The position numbers were made by a program, and so were the translations under genes. Source: Paenibacillus sp. HGH0039 (lineage in GTDB: Bacteria; Bacillota; Bacilli; Paenibacillales; NBRC-103111). Taken from it: a stretch of DNA of 64,000 bases. Position 1 is the stretch's first letter, and the number at the start of each line of letters is the position of its first letter. Positions 8,773 through 17,865 of the stretch are shown one piece after another. The stretch lies in the NCBI RefSeq assembly GCF_000411255.1, contig NZ_KE150412.1, forward strand, positions 611,609 to 675,608, read 5' to 3'. Below the pieces are notes generated by a model, which did no database searches, had not been told where the DNA came from, and was given only the letters and a program-made list of their open reading frames with translations.

Positions 8773-9006
8773 TTAGCGGGGCGCCCGGACATCGAGCAGC
8801 ACGTTGCCTGTGCTCTGCCTGCTTCGGGCCCGCGCGTGAGCGGCTGCCGCTTCCTCAAGCGGAAATCTGCGGCCGATCGCGATGTTCAGCTTGCCTTCGG
8901 CCAAGAACCGGAACACCCGCTCGGCAGGCTCCTTGAGCAAATGCGGCCGCTTGCTGCGGTCGTACCCAGGCTGAAGCCGGGAACCGAACGGCAGCTCGCG
9001 TGGAGG
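8773..9006 (-). pseudogene. C-terminal remnant of a zinc-binding-dehydrogenase-type quinone oxidoreductase
   Basis: Seventy-seven open codons end in a stop at 8773. The segment FLAEGKLNIAIGRRFPLEE, then AAAAHARARSRQSTGNVLLDV, matches the C-terminal signature of NADPH:quinone oxidoreductases of the medium-chain dehydrogenase family (GKL..I...FPL.EAA.AH....SRQ.TGKVLL). The Rossmann and GroES-like domains, about 250 residues, are missing. A TGA at 9007-9009 closes the frame and no start codon with a ribosome site is present. It is therefore a truncated, presumably dead gene, cut at the edge of the PadR promoter region. Confidence 0.75.
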
Positions 9007-9049
9007 TCAGCCGTCTTGAACGTTCCGGCTGTATTTTATTGTTGAGCAT

Positions 9050-9099
9050 TATGTCACGTCGTGATATAGTCGAGACACGACATATATACCTGTGACATA
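9050..9099 (+). promoter_or_regulatory. Palindromic operator cluster upstream of the PadR gene
   Basis: A 19-bp near-perfect palindrome (TATGTCACG-T-CGTGATATA, 9050-9068) is followed by CACGACATATA and by GTGACATA (9092-9099), which mirrors TATGTCAC at the left end. PadR regulators bind ATGT/ACAT-type dyads and commonly repress their own operon, so this is a likely autoregulatory site. Confidence 0.6.
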
Positions 9100-9134
9100 G
9101 TCAAACGGGTACAAAGACAAGGGAGGTGGATATT

Positions 9135-9479
9135 CTGGACACTGAAAAAGTGCTGAAAAAGTATGTACCCATGACAGAAACGGCGTTTTATATTCTCCTA
9201 TCTTTAGCTGAACCGCGTCACGGATATGGAATCGTTAAACATGTGGAAGCAATCTCCAATTCACGAATTCGATTAGGTTCAGGCACCGTATACGGAACTT
9301 TAACGAAAATGCAAAAAGACGGGATTATAACCGTATTTTCCGACGAGGAAAGAAAAACGGTATACGAAGTGACTGAGCTTGGACATAAATTAATCACTGC
9401 TGAGATCGATAGGCTTAAAGAGCTGTACCAGAATGCATTGAAATACGGGGAGGGTTTTTATGATGACAAAAGTATTTAG
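9135..9479 (+). CDS. PadR-family transcriptional regulator
   Basis: The winged-helix PadR domain is complete: MTETAFYILLSLAEPRHGYG, GSGTVYGTLTKMQKDGII, and the wing VFSDEERKTVYEVTELG. The length (about 114 residues) is that of the short PadR-s1 class. The start is uncertain: a CTG at 9135 lies 8 bases after GGGAGG (an ATT at 9132 is also possible). The GTG at 9126 overlaps the ribosome site, and the first ATG (9171) would cut helix 1. It overlaps the next gene by 20 bases, a pairing of PadR with DUF2812 that is common in Firmicutes. Confidence 0.85.
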   Translation: MDTEKVLKKYVPMTETAFYILLSLAEPRHGYGIVKHVEAISNSRIRLGSGTVYGTLTKMQKDGIITVFSDEERKTVYEVTELGHKLITAEIDRLKELYQNALKYGEGFYDDKSI

Positions 9480-10668
9480 GCCATTCTGGAGCTACGATGT
9501 GCAGAAAACCGAAGAGTGGCTCTCATCTATGACAGAAAAGGGGCATGAATTAGTAAAAATAAATCGAGGAACACGGCATTTTTTCTTTCAGCAAGGCAAG
9601 CCAAGAAAAAGAACGTACAGGATCGGGTTCAATAACATTCAAACCAATTCGCTGTCTAGAGCTTTATTGGATGATGGATGGGTGAAGGTTTCGCAGAGTG
9701 GAAAGTGGTATGTAACGGCGAATGAACAGCCCCTGGAACAAATTAAGACCTTCCCCGTACGTGAAGGTATAGTCAAACATAATAAGACCATCCTGTACAT
9801 TTTCGCGAGTGTTTTAATCTATTTAACGGTCATTGCTATATTTAATCTTATCCTCGGTTCGGTAATATTTTTCCAAGATGTACCCGGTCATTTTGTCGAA
9901 AGTCCTCTTTGGATTTTAACCTACTTTTTAATAGGCATTGGAATTGCCCTATGGGTACTTACCCTTTATTCTGTTATTAAAATTAATAAGACAAACAAGA
10001 AATTGATCGGAGAAAACATACAACGAAAGGAACTGCTGGGGAGGGAGCAAGTTGAAAGAAGGCTAAGCAAGGATGAAGAGAAGCGGTTAAGACGTTCAGG
10101 TCAACTAATTGTTAAGAGAAGATTGGGATGGATGTATGCTCCGGATAAGCTTGAAAAGTGGCTCGAAGCAATGGAAGAACACGGACTTAATCTTTATCGT
10201 GTCGGTAAAACAGGAACCGTTTTTTATTTTACAATGGGAAGTCCCCGTAAAGTAAGTTATTGTGCGGATTATCAAACTATTGCAGATGAAGGCTACTTCG
10301 ACTTTCACAGAGATGCCGGATGGAAGAGTGCTTTTATTTCCACCTCATCTTTTCAAAAATGGACCTTATGGAGCCGTGAATATTCAAGGGGCGAGGAACA
10401 GCCGCAAATCTACAGTGATAAATCACATCAGTTAAAACATGCTAGGCGCATAGCCATCACCTATTCTTGTATGTTTCTTCCATTAATAATTTTATATATT
10501 TTTATCATAGGGGCTAATATTCACCGGATGTCCGATCACAATCTGGATAAAATGCAGATTATAAACATGACTTTGTTTGTCCTATTAATTCTAAATTTTG
10601 GTTCATTTTCAATCAGAACTTGGCTGTATTACAGGCGATTAAGTAAGCGTTACAAGTACGATTTGTGA
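9460..10668 (+). CDS. Membrane protein with two DUF2812 domains
   Basis: Two copies of the DUF2812 motif are visible. The first is at about 5-65 (FRPFWSYDVQKTEEWLSSM, GKPRKRTYRIGFNN); the second, degenerate, at about 220-290 (WMYAPDKLEKWLEAMEEHG, GSPRKVSYCADYQ). Four membrane helices are predicted near 108-130, 150-172, 325-350 and 372-392, so each soluble domain is followed by a helix pair: an internal duplication. Families of this type sit downstream of PadR regulators and their function is not established. It is translationally coupled to the PadR gene and presumably under its control. The gene is AT-richer than its neighbours. Confidence 0.8.
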   Translation: MMTKVFRPFWSYDVQKTEEWLSSMTEKGHELVKINRGTRHFFFQQGKPRKRTYRIGFNNIQTNSLSRALLDDGWVKVSQSGKWYVTANEQPLEQIKTFPVREGIVKHNKTILYIFASVLIYLTVIAIFNLILGSVIFFQDVPGHFVESPLWILTYFLIGIGIALWVLTLYSVIKINKTNKKLIGENIQRKELLGREQVERRLSKDEEKRLRRSGQLIVKRRLGWMYAPDKLEKWLEAMEEHGLNLYRVGKTGTVFYFTMGSPRKVSYCADYQTIADEGYFDFHRDAGWKSAFISTSSFQKWTLWSREYSRGEEQPQIYSDKSHQLKHARRIAITYSCMFLPLIILYIFIIGANIHRMSDHNLDKMQIINMTLFVLLILNFGSFSIRTWLYYRRLSKRYKYDL

Positions 10669-10770
10669 TTATAAGAGTTCAAGATGATGTACTTCCATCC
10701 TATTGTACCGGATGAATCCCCCGGGCGCTCCCGTATTTTCCAAGCCTCCCGCCTGGAACCTCGGCAAGGC

Positions 10771-10808
10771 AAAAAAGAGACCCGAACCCCGCCGGGCCCG
10801 GATCTCTT
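10771..10808 (-). terminator. Terminator of the MerR-family gene
   Basis: On the minus strand AGAGATCCG and CGGGTCTCT pair (one G-T) around a GC-rich loop and are followed by TTTTTT. Confidence 0.75.
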
Positions 10809-10813
10809 TGATT

Positions 10814-11602
10814 TTAACGGTTGGCGCGGTCTTCCCCCGCTCCCTCCAGCCGGTCGCAATAAATATGCATCGCTTCTTTCAGGAAAGCGGAGAATCCGGC
10901 CCCGTGCCGGTCAATGTTGGCCGTGAAGCGTTCATCGGCGACATACAAGTCGCCGAGTCCCCGGAAAATTTCCGGCGTACAGTCGTAGAAATGGCCCGTA
11001 ATCCACTGCCGGAGTTCGGCTGCCGCTTCCTGAGCCTGCGGGCTTGACGGGCCTTCCGCCATTGCGGCTGCGGCTTTGGCATAAATCCGCTCGGACTGCC
11101 CCATGATATCCGCCCACTGTTCCTTTGTATAGGAACCTGCGCGTTTCTCCACGGCGTCCATCGTTTGACTTCCGTACTTTTCACGCGCTTCGGCGGCATA
11201 TTTTTTCTTATGCTCTTCCAGCGGGGTGCGGTCGAAGCTTTCGAATAATTGTTCTTTTCTCATCGGAATACCTCCCTCGACAGAAGCAATCGTTCTGTCC
11301 ACGGTTTCAATGATGTCTTCCAGCCGCTTCTTCTTGCGGAGAAGCAGCTCCTTGTGTCCGATTAACGCACGTTTACGATCAAAATCGGGATTCTCCAGCA
11401 TCGCCTTGATCTCCTGTAGAGCAAAGCCGATTTCTTTGAAAAACAAAATCTGCTGAAGTCGTTCCAGATTCCGGTCCGTATACAGCCGGTAGCCGGCGGC
11501 GTTGACCGAGTCGGGTACAAGCAGGCCGATTTCGTCGTAATGATGAAGCGTGCGTACGCTCACGCCCACCAGATCCGCCACTTCCTTCACCTTATACGCC
11601 AC
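10814..11602 (-). CDS. MerR-family regulator with TipAS ligand-binding domain
   Basis: The 262-residue protein has a MerR DNA-binding domain (residues 1-75: VKEVADLVGVSVRTLHHYDE, GYRLYTDRNLERLQQILFFK), a coiled-coil dimerisation helix (75-110), and a C-terminal TipAS-type domain (about 140-250, ending GFSAFLKEAMHIYCDR). TipAS domains in TipA and Mta recognise antibiotics or other drugs and activate efflux or resistance genes. The GTG start follows GAGGTGAT. The promoter just upstream has the 19-bp spacer diagnostic of MerR-controlled promoters, and an identical core recurs at 22441, upstream of a DUF2268 gene. It is probably an autoregulated activator. Confidence 0.9.
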   Translation of the reverse strand: MAYKVKEVADLVGVSVRTLHHYDEIGLLVPDSVNAAGYRLYTDRNLERLQQILFFKEIGFALQEIKAMLENPDFDRKRALIGHKELLLRKKKRLEDIIETVDRTIASVEGGIPMRKEQLFESFDRTPLEEHKKKYAAEAREKYGSQTMDAVEKRAGSYTKEQWADIMGQSERIYAKAAAAMAEGPSSPQAQEAAAELRQWITGHFYDCTPEIFRGLGDLYVADERFTANIDRHGAGFSAFLKEAMHIYCDRLEGAGEDRANR

Positions 11603-11620
11603 AACATCACCTCGTTATGA

Positions 11621-11651
11621 ACTTTACACGATCACGTAACGTGAGGGTCAA
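11621..11651 (-). promoter_or_regulatory. MerR-type promoter and operator of the MerR/TipAS gene
   Basis: Minus strand: -35 TTGACC, 19-base spacer containing the palindrome TCACGTTACGTGA, -10 TAAAGT. The over-long spacer with a central dyad is the hallmark of promoters remodelled by MerR proteins. The -35 element overlaps the stop codon of the SNF2 gene, so the MerR gene can be transcribed independently of it. Confidence 0.8.
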
Positions 11652-14600
11652 TCCCCGTTTTCGCCTATTTCCATCTTGTCGTCCAGCATCAGGATGTCGC
11701 GAATCTCCTGTTCCGTCATCGTGGACACCGATTCTTCCCCCGGCCGGATCACTTCCTCGATCAGCGTGCGCTTTTTCTGCTGAAGCTGGAACATTTTCTC
11801 CTCGACCGTACCCTGGCTGACCAGGCGGATTACCTGCACCACTTTCTTCTGGCCCATCCGGTAAGCCCGGTCCGCAGCCTGCTGCTCGACAGCCGGATTC
11901 CACCACAAATCATACAAAATAACCGTGTCCGCTCCCGTCAGGTTAAGTCCGGTTCCCCCCGCTTTCAGCGAAATGAGGAAGACTTCTTTCTCCCCTTCGT
12001 TAAAACGGCTGCAAAGCTCTACCCGCTCGCTTCCCTTCGTTTTGCCGTCGAGGTAAAAATGCGGCACCCCTTCGTAGCCGAGCTCCCGGGAAATGAGGCC
12101 GAGCATTTCGGTGAACTGCGAGAAAATCAGCATGCGTTTGCCCGCGCTGCGGCATTCCTCTACGATCTCCAGCAGCTGCTCGAACTTGGCCGAGCTTCCC
12201 TCGTAACCGTCGACGAACAAAGCGGGATGGCAGCAAATCTGGCGGAGCCGGGTCAAGCCGGCGAGAATACGGATGCGGTTCTGCTGGAAGCTTTCCTCGT
12301 GGAGATGCTTGAGCGTCTCATGCCGGAGCTTCGCCAGAAAAGCGGTATACAGCTTCTTCTGCTCCGGCAGCAGCTCCGATGCCTGGACGGTTTCGATTTT
12401 ATCCGGCAGCTCCTTGAGCACATCGGTTTTGAGCCTGCGCAGCAGAAACGGTCTGGCTCGCCGGGCCACCGCCTCCCGGGACAGCTCGTTAAACGCCTGC
12501 CGGGCGGGAAACAGCCCGGGAAAGACCGCGTCGAAGATCGACCACAGTTCTTCGAGCTTGTTTTCTACCGGCGTGCCGGTCAGGGCAAAGCGGTAGGCCG
12601 CCTTGATTTGTTTGACGGACTGGGCGGTCTGGGTCGTATAGTTTTTGAACATCTGCGCCTCGTCAAGGATCAGCGTATGAAACGATTCTTTCGCGTAAAG
12701 ATCCGTGTCCCGCCTCAGCAGCGGATACGAAGTAAGAATGACATCCGCCTTCGATCCTTTGCGCAGAGCGCGGCTGCGCTGCGTTTTCGTCCCGTCGGCG
12801 ATGACCGCGCGGATTTCCGGCGCGAATTTTTTGAGCTCGTGAAGCCAGTTGTATACCAGCGATGCCGGGGAAACGATCAGCGCGGGCAGCTTCTTTTTCC
12901 GGATATCCGGCAGCACGGACACGAGAAAGGCAATGCTCTGAATCGTTTTGCCGAGCCCCATATCGTCCGCCAGAATTCCGCCGAAATGGTAATGAGCCAG
13001 CGTTTTCATCCATTGGTAACCGAATTTCTGGTAATCCCTCAGAATGGGAGAGAGCCGCTCCGGCACCGGGAAATCCAGGTTGTCCGGATTCCGCATATTT
13101 TCCAGCAGTCGCCGGAACGACTTGCCGAGTTTAACGGAACTGCCTCTTTCCCGCGCGTCCGTCAAATGCAATCCGCGGTTAACCGGCAGACGGAATCCCG
13201 TATCCGTCATGTCGCCTTTTCCCGCTCCGGCCTCGTTCATCAGTGCGATAATCTCCTGGAACTCGGCGCTTTCCAAAGGAACAAGAGAGCCGTTCGGCAG
13301 CCGGTGATACTTTCTTTTGACCTGCATGGACCGGATCAGATTCCGGATTTCGGCTTCCGGCAGACCGAGCAGCTCGAATTTGAACTCGAGCCAGTCGGTG
13401 CGCTCGTCCACTTCTACCGTAATCTGAGGCGGAAAGCCGGTATACAGCCTTTCTTTTACGGCGGAGGTCGCATATATATCCAGCATCCGCTCGAGCAGGG
13501 GAACCGTATGATACAAGAAATCATACTCCGCTTCCTCGTCGTCCCAGAAATAGCCGCCTTCCGTCTTCGCGAACGAGTTCTGTTCCATGAGGCGGATGAT
13601 GGTTTCCTCTTTCTCGGTGTCCCGCATCACAATATAGTCGGTCCCGCGCTGCCGGCCGGCTTCCTCCAGCGGATTCAGGACCACATTGCCGTAGTGGAAT
13701 TCCAGACCCGCCAGCAGCCGGTCCCTGACCCGGTCCAGATACAGCTTCGCCTTGAGCGTCGTCTGGTAAATCCGGTCCGACACGGAGGGAGCGATCCGGA
13801 CCTGTCCGAGCTTCATCAGTCCGGGAACCACTTTCTCCATGAACGGCTCCATCTGGCCCGGTGTAATGGTCAGGCGGTTCCGGTGCGCCGTCTCCATCAG
13901 GCGCTTCAGCTCCGCCAGCCGCTTGCAGTGGTGAGCCGGAAGCTCCAGCAGTTCGCCTTGGTGCAGGACGATTCCGTACGTTTCCATCACCGTAATGCGG
14001 TCCAGGCCCTGCACGTCCATCCGGTAGCCGTCCGTTTCCGACCGGTCAAAATCGAATTGGAGCGGCAGCGGCTCGCCCGACACCCGTATGCCGTCGTATA
14101 CTCCTTCCGCCAGCTCCAGCTTGACGCCCGGGGCACGAGCGAGCAGCGGCTGCAGCGTCGTCCACGAAAACGGCGGAATAAGCAGCATCCGCTCGCCTCC
14201 CGGAAATGCCTTCGCGGAGGATGCGGACGAATACCCGGTTTCCCTGTACAAGCTCTCGTTCTGGTAAATCTTGATAAGCTGCCGCAGAACGTCATCATGC
14301 TCCTGCCGGAAACCGTGAAGATTCGGCTCATACGTGAACACTCTGGAAAATTCGTACGCTTCCCTGCGGTCGAGCCGCTCCAGGAAATCTCTTATTTTTT
14401 GTACGATATATACTCTTTTCGGCCCGATTTTCAGTTCGGCGGCGAACATGACTTTACGAAACCCGTAGGCGAAAGGCCGGATCACGATTTCCAGATCCAG
14501 CATCTCCCTCTCATCCCGCGTAAAACGGGTGCTCCCCGGCCGCCTGCTTCCTCCGAAAAGCCCCAGCATGCTGCGGGTCAATTCGGTGTCATAAGGGGGA

Positions 14601-14998
14601 GCTTCCCCCGTTTGGCCGGGTTCCGGCAATCCGGAAGGTGCGGCTGCGCTTTCGCTCCGGCCTTCAGACGAACGTTCAAGCAGAGCCGCGCCCGGGAAAT
14701 CCTTGTCCGTCCGGCTTGAATCCAGCAGCTTGAGCAGCACGGCCGCCGTATGCTTGCAGGATTGTCTGAAAGAAGGAAGCGACGGGCAGGTGCACTCCGC
14801 GTTGATGCCGCCTCCGGACTGCACGCTCACTTTTACGAGATAGCTCTCGCGGTCGTCCACGGTCGCCTCCACACTCTGCAGGACGGGATCATGGTAGGTA
14901 AAAACAACTTTCCCGGAGCGGTTCAGCGCCTCTCCTTTATCGTAAGCGGTCCGGCCGCATAACAGCTGGATCGCTTTGCGTGTCAATGCAGAACTCAT
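11648..14998 (-). CDS. SWIM zinc-finger SNF2-family ATPase/helicase
   Basis: The product is a 1116-residue protein. A SWIM finger (ECTCPSLPSF then CKHTAAVLL) lies near residues 60-85. A large middle region (about 130-620) follows, then a SNF2 ATPase core: Walker A ADDMGLGKTIQ, DEAQ box, ALTGTPVENKLEELWS, then the helicase C domain with LISLKAGGTGLNLTGA and DRAYRMGQKK. Such bacterial Swi2/Snf2 ATPases translocate on DNA or remodel protein-DNA complexes, possibly in transcription recycling or repair. ATG 14998 follows GAAAGGAG. An open frame continues 92 codons upstream but has no ribosome site and looks non-coding, so it was dropped. Confidence 0.92.
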   Translation of the reverse strand: MSSALTRKAIQLLCGRTAYDKGEALNRSGKVVFTYHDPVLQSVEATVDDRESYLVKVSVQSGGGINAECTCPSLPSFRQSCKHTAAVLLKLLDSSRTDKDFPGAALLERSSEGRSESAAAPSGLPEPGQTGEAPPYDTELTRSMLGLFGGSRRPGSTRFTRDEREMLDLEIVIRPFAYGFRKVMFAAELKIGPKRVYIVQKIRDFLERLDRREAYEFSRVFTYEPNLHGFRQEHDDVLRQLIKIYQNESLYRETGYSSASSAKAFPGGERMLLIPPFSWTTLQPLLARAPGVKLELAEGVYDGIRVSGEPLPLQFDFDRSETDGYRMDVQGLDRITVMETYGIVLHQGELLELPAHHCKRLAELKRLMETAHRNRLTITPGQMEPFMEKVVPGLMKLGQVRIAPSVSDRIYQTTLKAKLYLDRVRDRLLAGLEFHYGNVVLNPLEEAGRQRGTDYIVMRDTEKEETIIRLMEQNSFAKTEGGYFWDDEEAEYDFLYHTVPLLERMLDIYATSAVKERLYTGFPPQITVEVDERTDWLEFKFELLGLPEAEIRNLIRSMQVKRKYHRLPNGSLVPLESAEFQEIIALMNEAGAGKGDMTDTGFRLPVNRGLHLTDARERGSSVKLGKSFRRLLENMRNPDNLDFPVPERLSPILRDYQKFGYQWMKTLAHYHFGGILADDMGLGKTIQSIAFLVSVLPDIRKKKLPALIVSPASLVYNWLHELKKFAPEIRAVIADGTKTQRSRALRKGSKADVILTSYPLLRRDTDLYAKESFHTLILDEAQMFKNYTTQTAQSVKQIKAAYRFALTGTPVENKLEELWSIFDAVFPGLFPARQAFNELSREAVARRARPFLLRRLKTDVLKELPDKIETVQASELLPEQKKLYTAFLAKLRHETLKHLHEESFQQNRIRILAGLTRLRQICCHPALFVDGYEGSSAKFEQLLEIVEECRSAGKRMLIFSQFTEMLGLISRELGYEGVPHFYLDGKTKGSERVELCSRFNEGEKEVFLISLKAGGTGLNLTGADTVILYDLWWNPAVEQQAADRAYRMGQKKVVQVIRLVSQGTVEEKMFQLQQKKRTLIEEVIRPGEESVSTMTEQEIRDILMLDDKMEIGENGD

Positions 14999-15094
14999 CC
15001 GGTACTCCTTTCCGGCAAAAAAAATCTCTTTTTTGTCCGTCCTGGTTCGGACGTCGTGTCCTCTTATGATACCAGAATGGACGGGAAAGAAAAG

Positions 15095-15137
15095 AAAGAG
15101 CCTTCCCGAAGCCGCATAGGTTTCAGGAAAGCTCTTT
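15095..15137 (-). terminator. Probable copA terminator
   Basis: AAAGAGC and GCTCTTT with adjacent TTCC / GGAA pairs form a stem. On the minus strand a T-rich tail (TTTCTTTTCTTT) follows. Confidence 0.55.
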
Positions 15138-15153
15138 ACAAGTGTTTTTGTTC

Positions 15154-15282
15154 CGGCTCCCGTATGAGCGCGGATTCGACCGACCGCCGCGCGCAGGGCC
15201 GCAGCGAGCGCCTGGGATTCGCGCGCGTTGGAAAGGCCCACGCCAGCCCGCGGAAGGGCGGACAATGCTCTCACGGGAGCCG
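15154..15282. other. GC-rich element with nested inverted repeats (possible structured RNA)
   Basis: A 10-bp outer stem (CGGCTCCCGT at 15154-15163 with ACGGGAGCCG at 15273-15282) encloses a CGCGCGC / GCGCGCG stem and two small hairpins (GCCC / GGGC among them). It lies 30 bases beyond the copA stop codon and before the copA terminator on the minus strand. Whether it is transcribed, and on which strand, is unknown. High GC makes chance pairing easier. Confidence 0.35.
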
Positions 15283-15312
15283 TACTTTCGTCCGGACCGG
15301 GGGCCGCGAGAC

Positions 15313-17757
15313 TTACAACTTAACCCGCTGCAGCCTCAGCGCATTCAGCACGACGGACACCGAGCTGAGCGCCATGGCGGCTCCGGCGATCCAAGGGGCA
15401 AGCAGGCCCAGTGCGGCGACCGGAATGCCGAGCGTGTTGTAACCGAGCGCCCAGAACAGGTTCTGACGGATGTTGCCCATCGTTCTGCGGCTCATATAGA
15501 TCGCATCCGGGATCGAGTTGAGATCGCCGCGCATCAGGGTGACGTCCGCCGCCTCCATGGCGACATCCGTGCCAGTGCCGATCGCCATGCCGATATCCGC
15601 CTGCGCCAGCGCCGGAGCATCATTGATGCCGTCGCCGACCATCGCCACCTTCTTGCCCTGGGCTTGAAGCTTCTTCACTTCCTCGGCTTTGCCTTCGGGA
15701 AGCACCTCCGCCCTTACCTGGTCGATCCCGACCTGGCGGGCGATCGCCTGAGCGGTGCGCTCGTTGTCGCCGGTAATCATGATGACTTCGATGCCCATTC
15801 CCTTCAGACGGGCAACGGCCTCTTTCGACGTTTCCTTGACGGTATCGGCGACCGCAACGAGCCCGGCATAGCTGCGGTTGACCGCAACGAGCATGGCCGT
15901 TTTGCCTTCCTGCTCCAGCCGCGCCATTGTTTCGCCCGCATGCCCCGCATCCACCTCGTAGCGGCTCATCAGCTTGCGCGTTCCCGCCAGAACTTCCTGT
16001 CCGTCCACGACCGCACGGATTCCGAAGCCGGGAATGGCTTCAAATTCGGACGAAGCCGGAACAGAGACGCCTCGTGCCGCAATCCCGCTGACGATCGCTT
16101 CCGCCAGAGGATGCTCCGAATTTTTCTCCGCGGCGCCCAGAAGCTCCAGGAACCGTCTCTCGTCCATCGAAGCGGTCAACACATCCGTAAGCTCGGGTTT
16201 GCCTTTCGTGACGGTTCCCGTTTTGTCCAAAATAATCGCGTCGATTCCGTGCGTGGATTCCAAGTGCTCTCCGCCTTTGAAAAGAATCCCGAGCTCCGCC
16301 GCCCGTCCGGAACCCGCCATAATCGACGTCGGTGTCGCCAATCCGAGCGCGCAAGGGCAGGCAATGACGAGTATGGCGATCGCTTTTTCCAGCGCTCCCG
16401 CAAAATCGCCCGGCGTGACCCAGAAATACCAGATCACAAACGCCGCGAGCGCAATACCGACGACAATCGGTACGAAAATGCCGGATATGACGTCCGCCAC
16501 GCGCTGGATCGGTGCTTTGGAGCCTTGGGCTTCCTCGACCACTTTAATAATCTGGGCCAAAGCGGTATCCTTGCCGACTTTGGTCGCCCGGATTCTCAGA
16601 CTGCCGTTTTTGTTGAGCGTCGCCCCGATGACCGGATCTCCGGCCTTTTTGCCGACGGGCAGGCTCTCGCCGGTCAGCATCGACTCATCCACCGAAGAGC
16701 TGCCTTCCAGCACTTCTCCGTCCACCGGTATTTTCTCGCCGGGTTTGACCAGGACGATATCGCCCGCGATCACTTCTTCGACCGGCACCGCCGCTTCTTT
16801 CCCGTCCCGGATGACTAGCGCCGTTTTGGCCTGCAGCCCCATCAGCGATTTGATCGCTTCCGAGGTGCGGCCTTTGGCCAGCGACTCGAATAATTTGCCG
16901 AGCAGAACGAGCGTGATCAGGACCGCACTCGTTTCGTAATACATCTCCGGCCCGTCGTGAACGCTGCCGCCGTGCCTTGCCCACTCTACGGTCAGATAGA
17001 GGCTGTAGAAATAAGCCGCGGAAGTTCCGAGCGACACAAGCACGTCCATGTTGGCGCTTTTGTTGCGCAGGGCTTTGTAAGCGCCCGTATAGAACTGACG
17101 TCCGATATAAAACTGCACCGGGGTGGCCATCGCAAGCTGGAACCACGGGTTCATAAACAAGTCGGGCAGCCAGACCCACGACATAAAGGAAAAGTGGCTG
17201 ACCATCGACCAGAGCAGCGGCAGGGACAGAATCGCCGAGAGAATCAGCTTGCGCTTGTGCCGCTTGAGCTCCTCCTGCCGGTGTACCGCAGGGTCTCCCT
17301 GTTCCTGCTTGAGAAGTGCCTTGTAGCCCAGCTTCTCGACTTTGTGCTGCATATCGGCAGGCATAACCTCGCCCGGCTCGTACTCGACATGCGCGGTTTC
17401 GAGCGCGAAGTTGACGGTTGCGGATGTGACGCCCGGCATTTTGGCAAGCCCTTTCTCAATCCGGTTGGCGCACGCTGCGCACGTCATTCCCTCCAGCTGA
17501 AAATCCACGGAATCCTTCACGGTGCTGTAGCCCAGCTTGCCGATTTTCTCTTCCAATTGTGCCGTATTCACCCGGGAAGGATCGTAGGTGACGGTCGCGC
17601 GTTCCAGAGCGAAATTCACATTAGCGGTTTGCACACCGTCGACTTTATTCAGCCCTTTCTCGATCCGGTTGGCACAAGCCGCGCAGGTCATTCCCGCTAT
17701 TTGCAAATTCGCCTGTTTCGTCGCCTCTTCTCCGGCCGCTTTCACGTTTGCTGCCAT
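15313..17757 (-). CDS. copA: Copper-exporting P1B-type ATPase
   Basis: The 814-residue protein has two N-terminal heavy-metal-associated domains, each with [10 protein letters not shown] (about residues 22 and 90). The P-type core contains the CPC membrane motif ([16 protein letters not shown]), the phosphorylation loop [19 protein letters not shown], and [16 protein letters not shown]. The last helices carry YN and MALSS, the Cu+-site residues of the P1B-1 class. It expels Cu+ from the cytoplasm. ATG 17757 follows AAAGAGGTG; a GTG three codons upstream overlaps that site. The csoR and copZ genes that often accompany copA are not adjacent, but a CsoR-like box lies in its promoter. Confidence 0.96.
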   Translation of the reverse strand: MAANVKAAGEEATKQANLQIAGMTCAACANRIEKGLNKVDGVQTANVNFALERATVTYDPSRVNTAQLEEKIGKLGYSTVKDSVDFQLEGMTCAACANRIEKGLAKMPGVTSATVNFALETAHVEYEPGEVMPADMQHKVEKLGYKALLKQEQGDPAVHRQEELKRHKRKLILSAILSLPLLWSMVSHFSFMSWVWLPDLFMNPWFQLAMATPVQFYIGRQFYTGAYKALRNKSANMDVLVSLGTSAAYFYSLYLTVEWARHGGSVHDGPEMYYETSAVLITLVLLGKLFESLAKGRTSEAIKSLMGLQAKTALVIRDGKEAAVPVEEVIAGDIVLVKPGEKIPVDGEVLEGSSSVDESMLTGESLPVGKKAGDPVIGATLNKNGSLRIRATKVGKDTALAQIIKVVEEAQGSKAPIQRVADVISGIFVPIVVGIALAAFVIWYFWVTPGDFAGALEKAIAILVIACPCALGLATPTSIMAGSGRAAELGILFKGGEHLESTHGIDAIILDKTGTVTKGKPELTDVLTASMDERRFLELLGAAEKNSEHPLAEAIVSGIAARGVSVPASSEFEAIPGFGIRAVVDGQEVLAGTRKLMSRYEVDAGHAGETMARLEQEGKTAMLVAVNRSYAGLVAVADTVKETSKEAVARLKGMGIEVIMITGDNERTAQAIARQVGIDQVRAEVLPEGKAEEVKKLQAQGKKVAMVGDGINDAPALAQADIGMAIGTGTDVAMEAADVTLMRGDLNSIPDAIYMSRRTMGNIRQNLFWALGYNTLGIPVAALGLLAPWIAGAAMALSSVSVVLNALRLQRVKL

Positions 17758-17836
17758 TCGAAACACCTCTTTCCGCCTCTGAAAATCTTCGTCTTATAAG
17801 ATGAGAAAAGTCCCTCTTCTTCATTCGGTTAATTAT

Positions 17837-17865
17837 AGTATACCCCCCTACCCTATATTTAGCAA
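17837..17865 (-). promoter_or_regulatory. copA promoter with CsoR-like operator
   Basis: Minus strand -35 TTGCTA and -10 TATACT with a 17-base spacer. Overlapping them is TATACCCCCCTACCCTATA (plus-strand reading, 17839-17857), matching the G/C-tract dyad of CsoR operators that derepress copA when Cu+ is bound. Confidence 0.65.

Larger units (their letters stand above)
14999..15312. other. Gene-free stretch with a structured GC-rich element
   Basis: Between copA and the SNF2 gene. It holds the copA terminator (15095-15137) and a GC-rich segment with nested inverted repeats (15154-15282) reported separately as a finding. No protein-coding gene with a ribosome site was found. Confidence 0.5.

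Noticed and set aside
12059-14719. A long open frame (886 codons) on the plus strand opposite the SNF2 gene
   Set aside because: It is fully antisense to a gene with clear SNF2 motifs, has no ribosome site, and its Arg/His-rich product matches no fold. It arises from codon bias in GC-rich DNA.
14999-15274. N-terminal extension of the SNF2 protein by 92 codons
   Set aside because: The ATG at 14998 has an ideal ribosome site; the extension would run through the copA terminator and the structured element.
15142-16818. Open frame opposite copA
   Set aside because: Antisense to copA, low-complexity Arg/His-rich product, no ribosome site.
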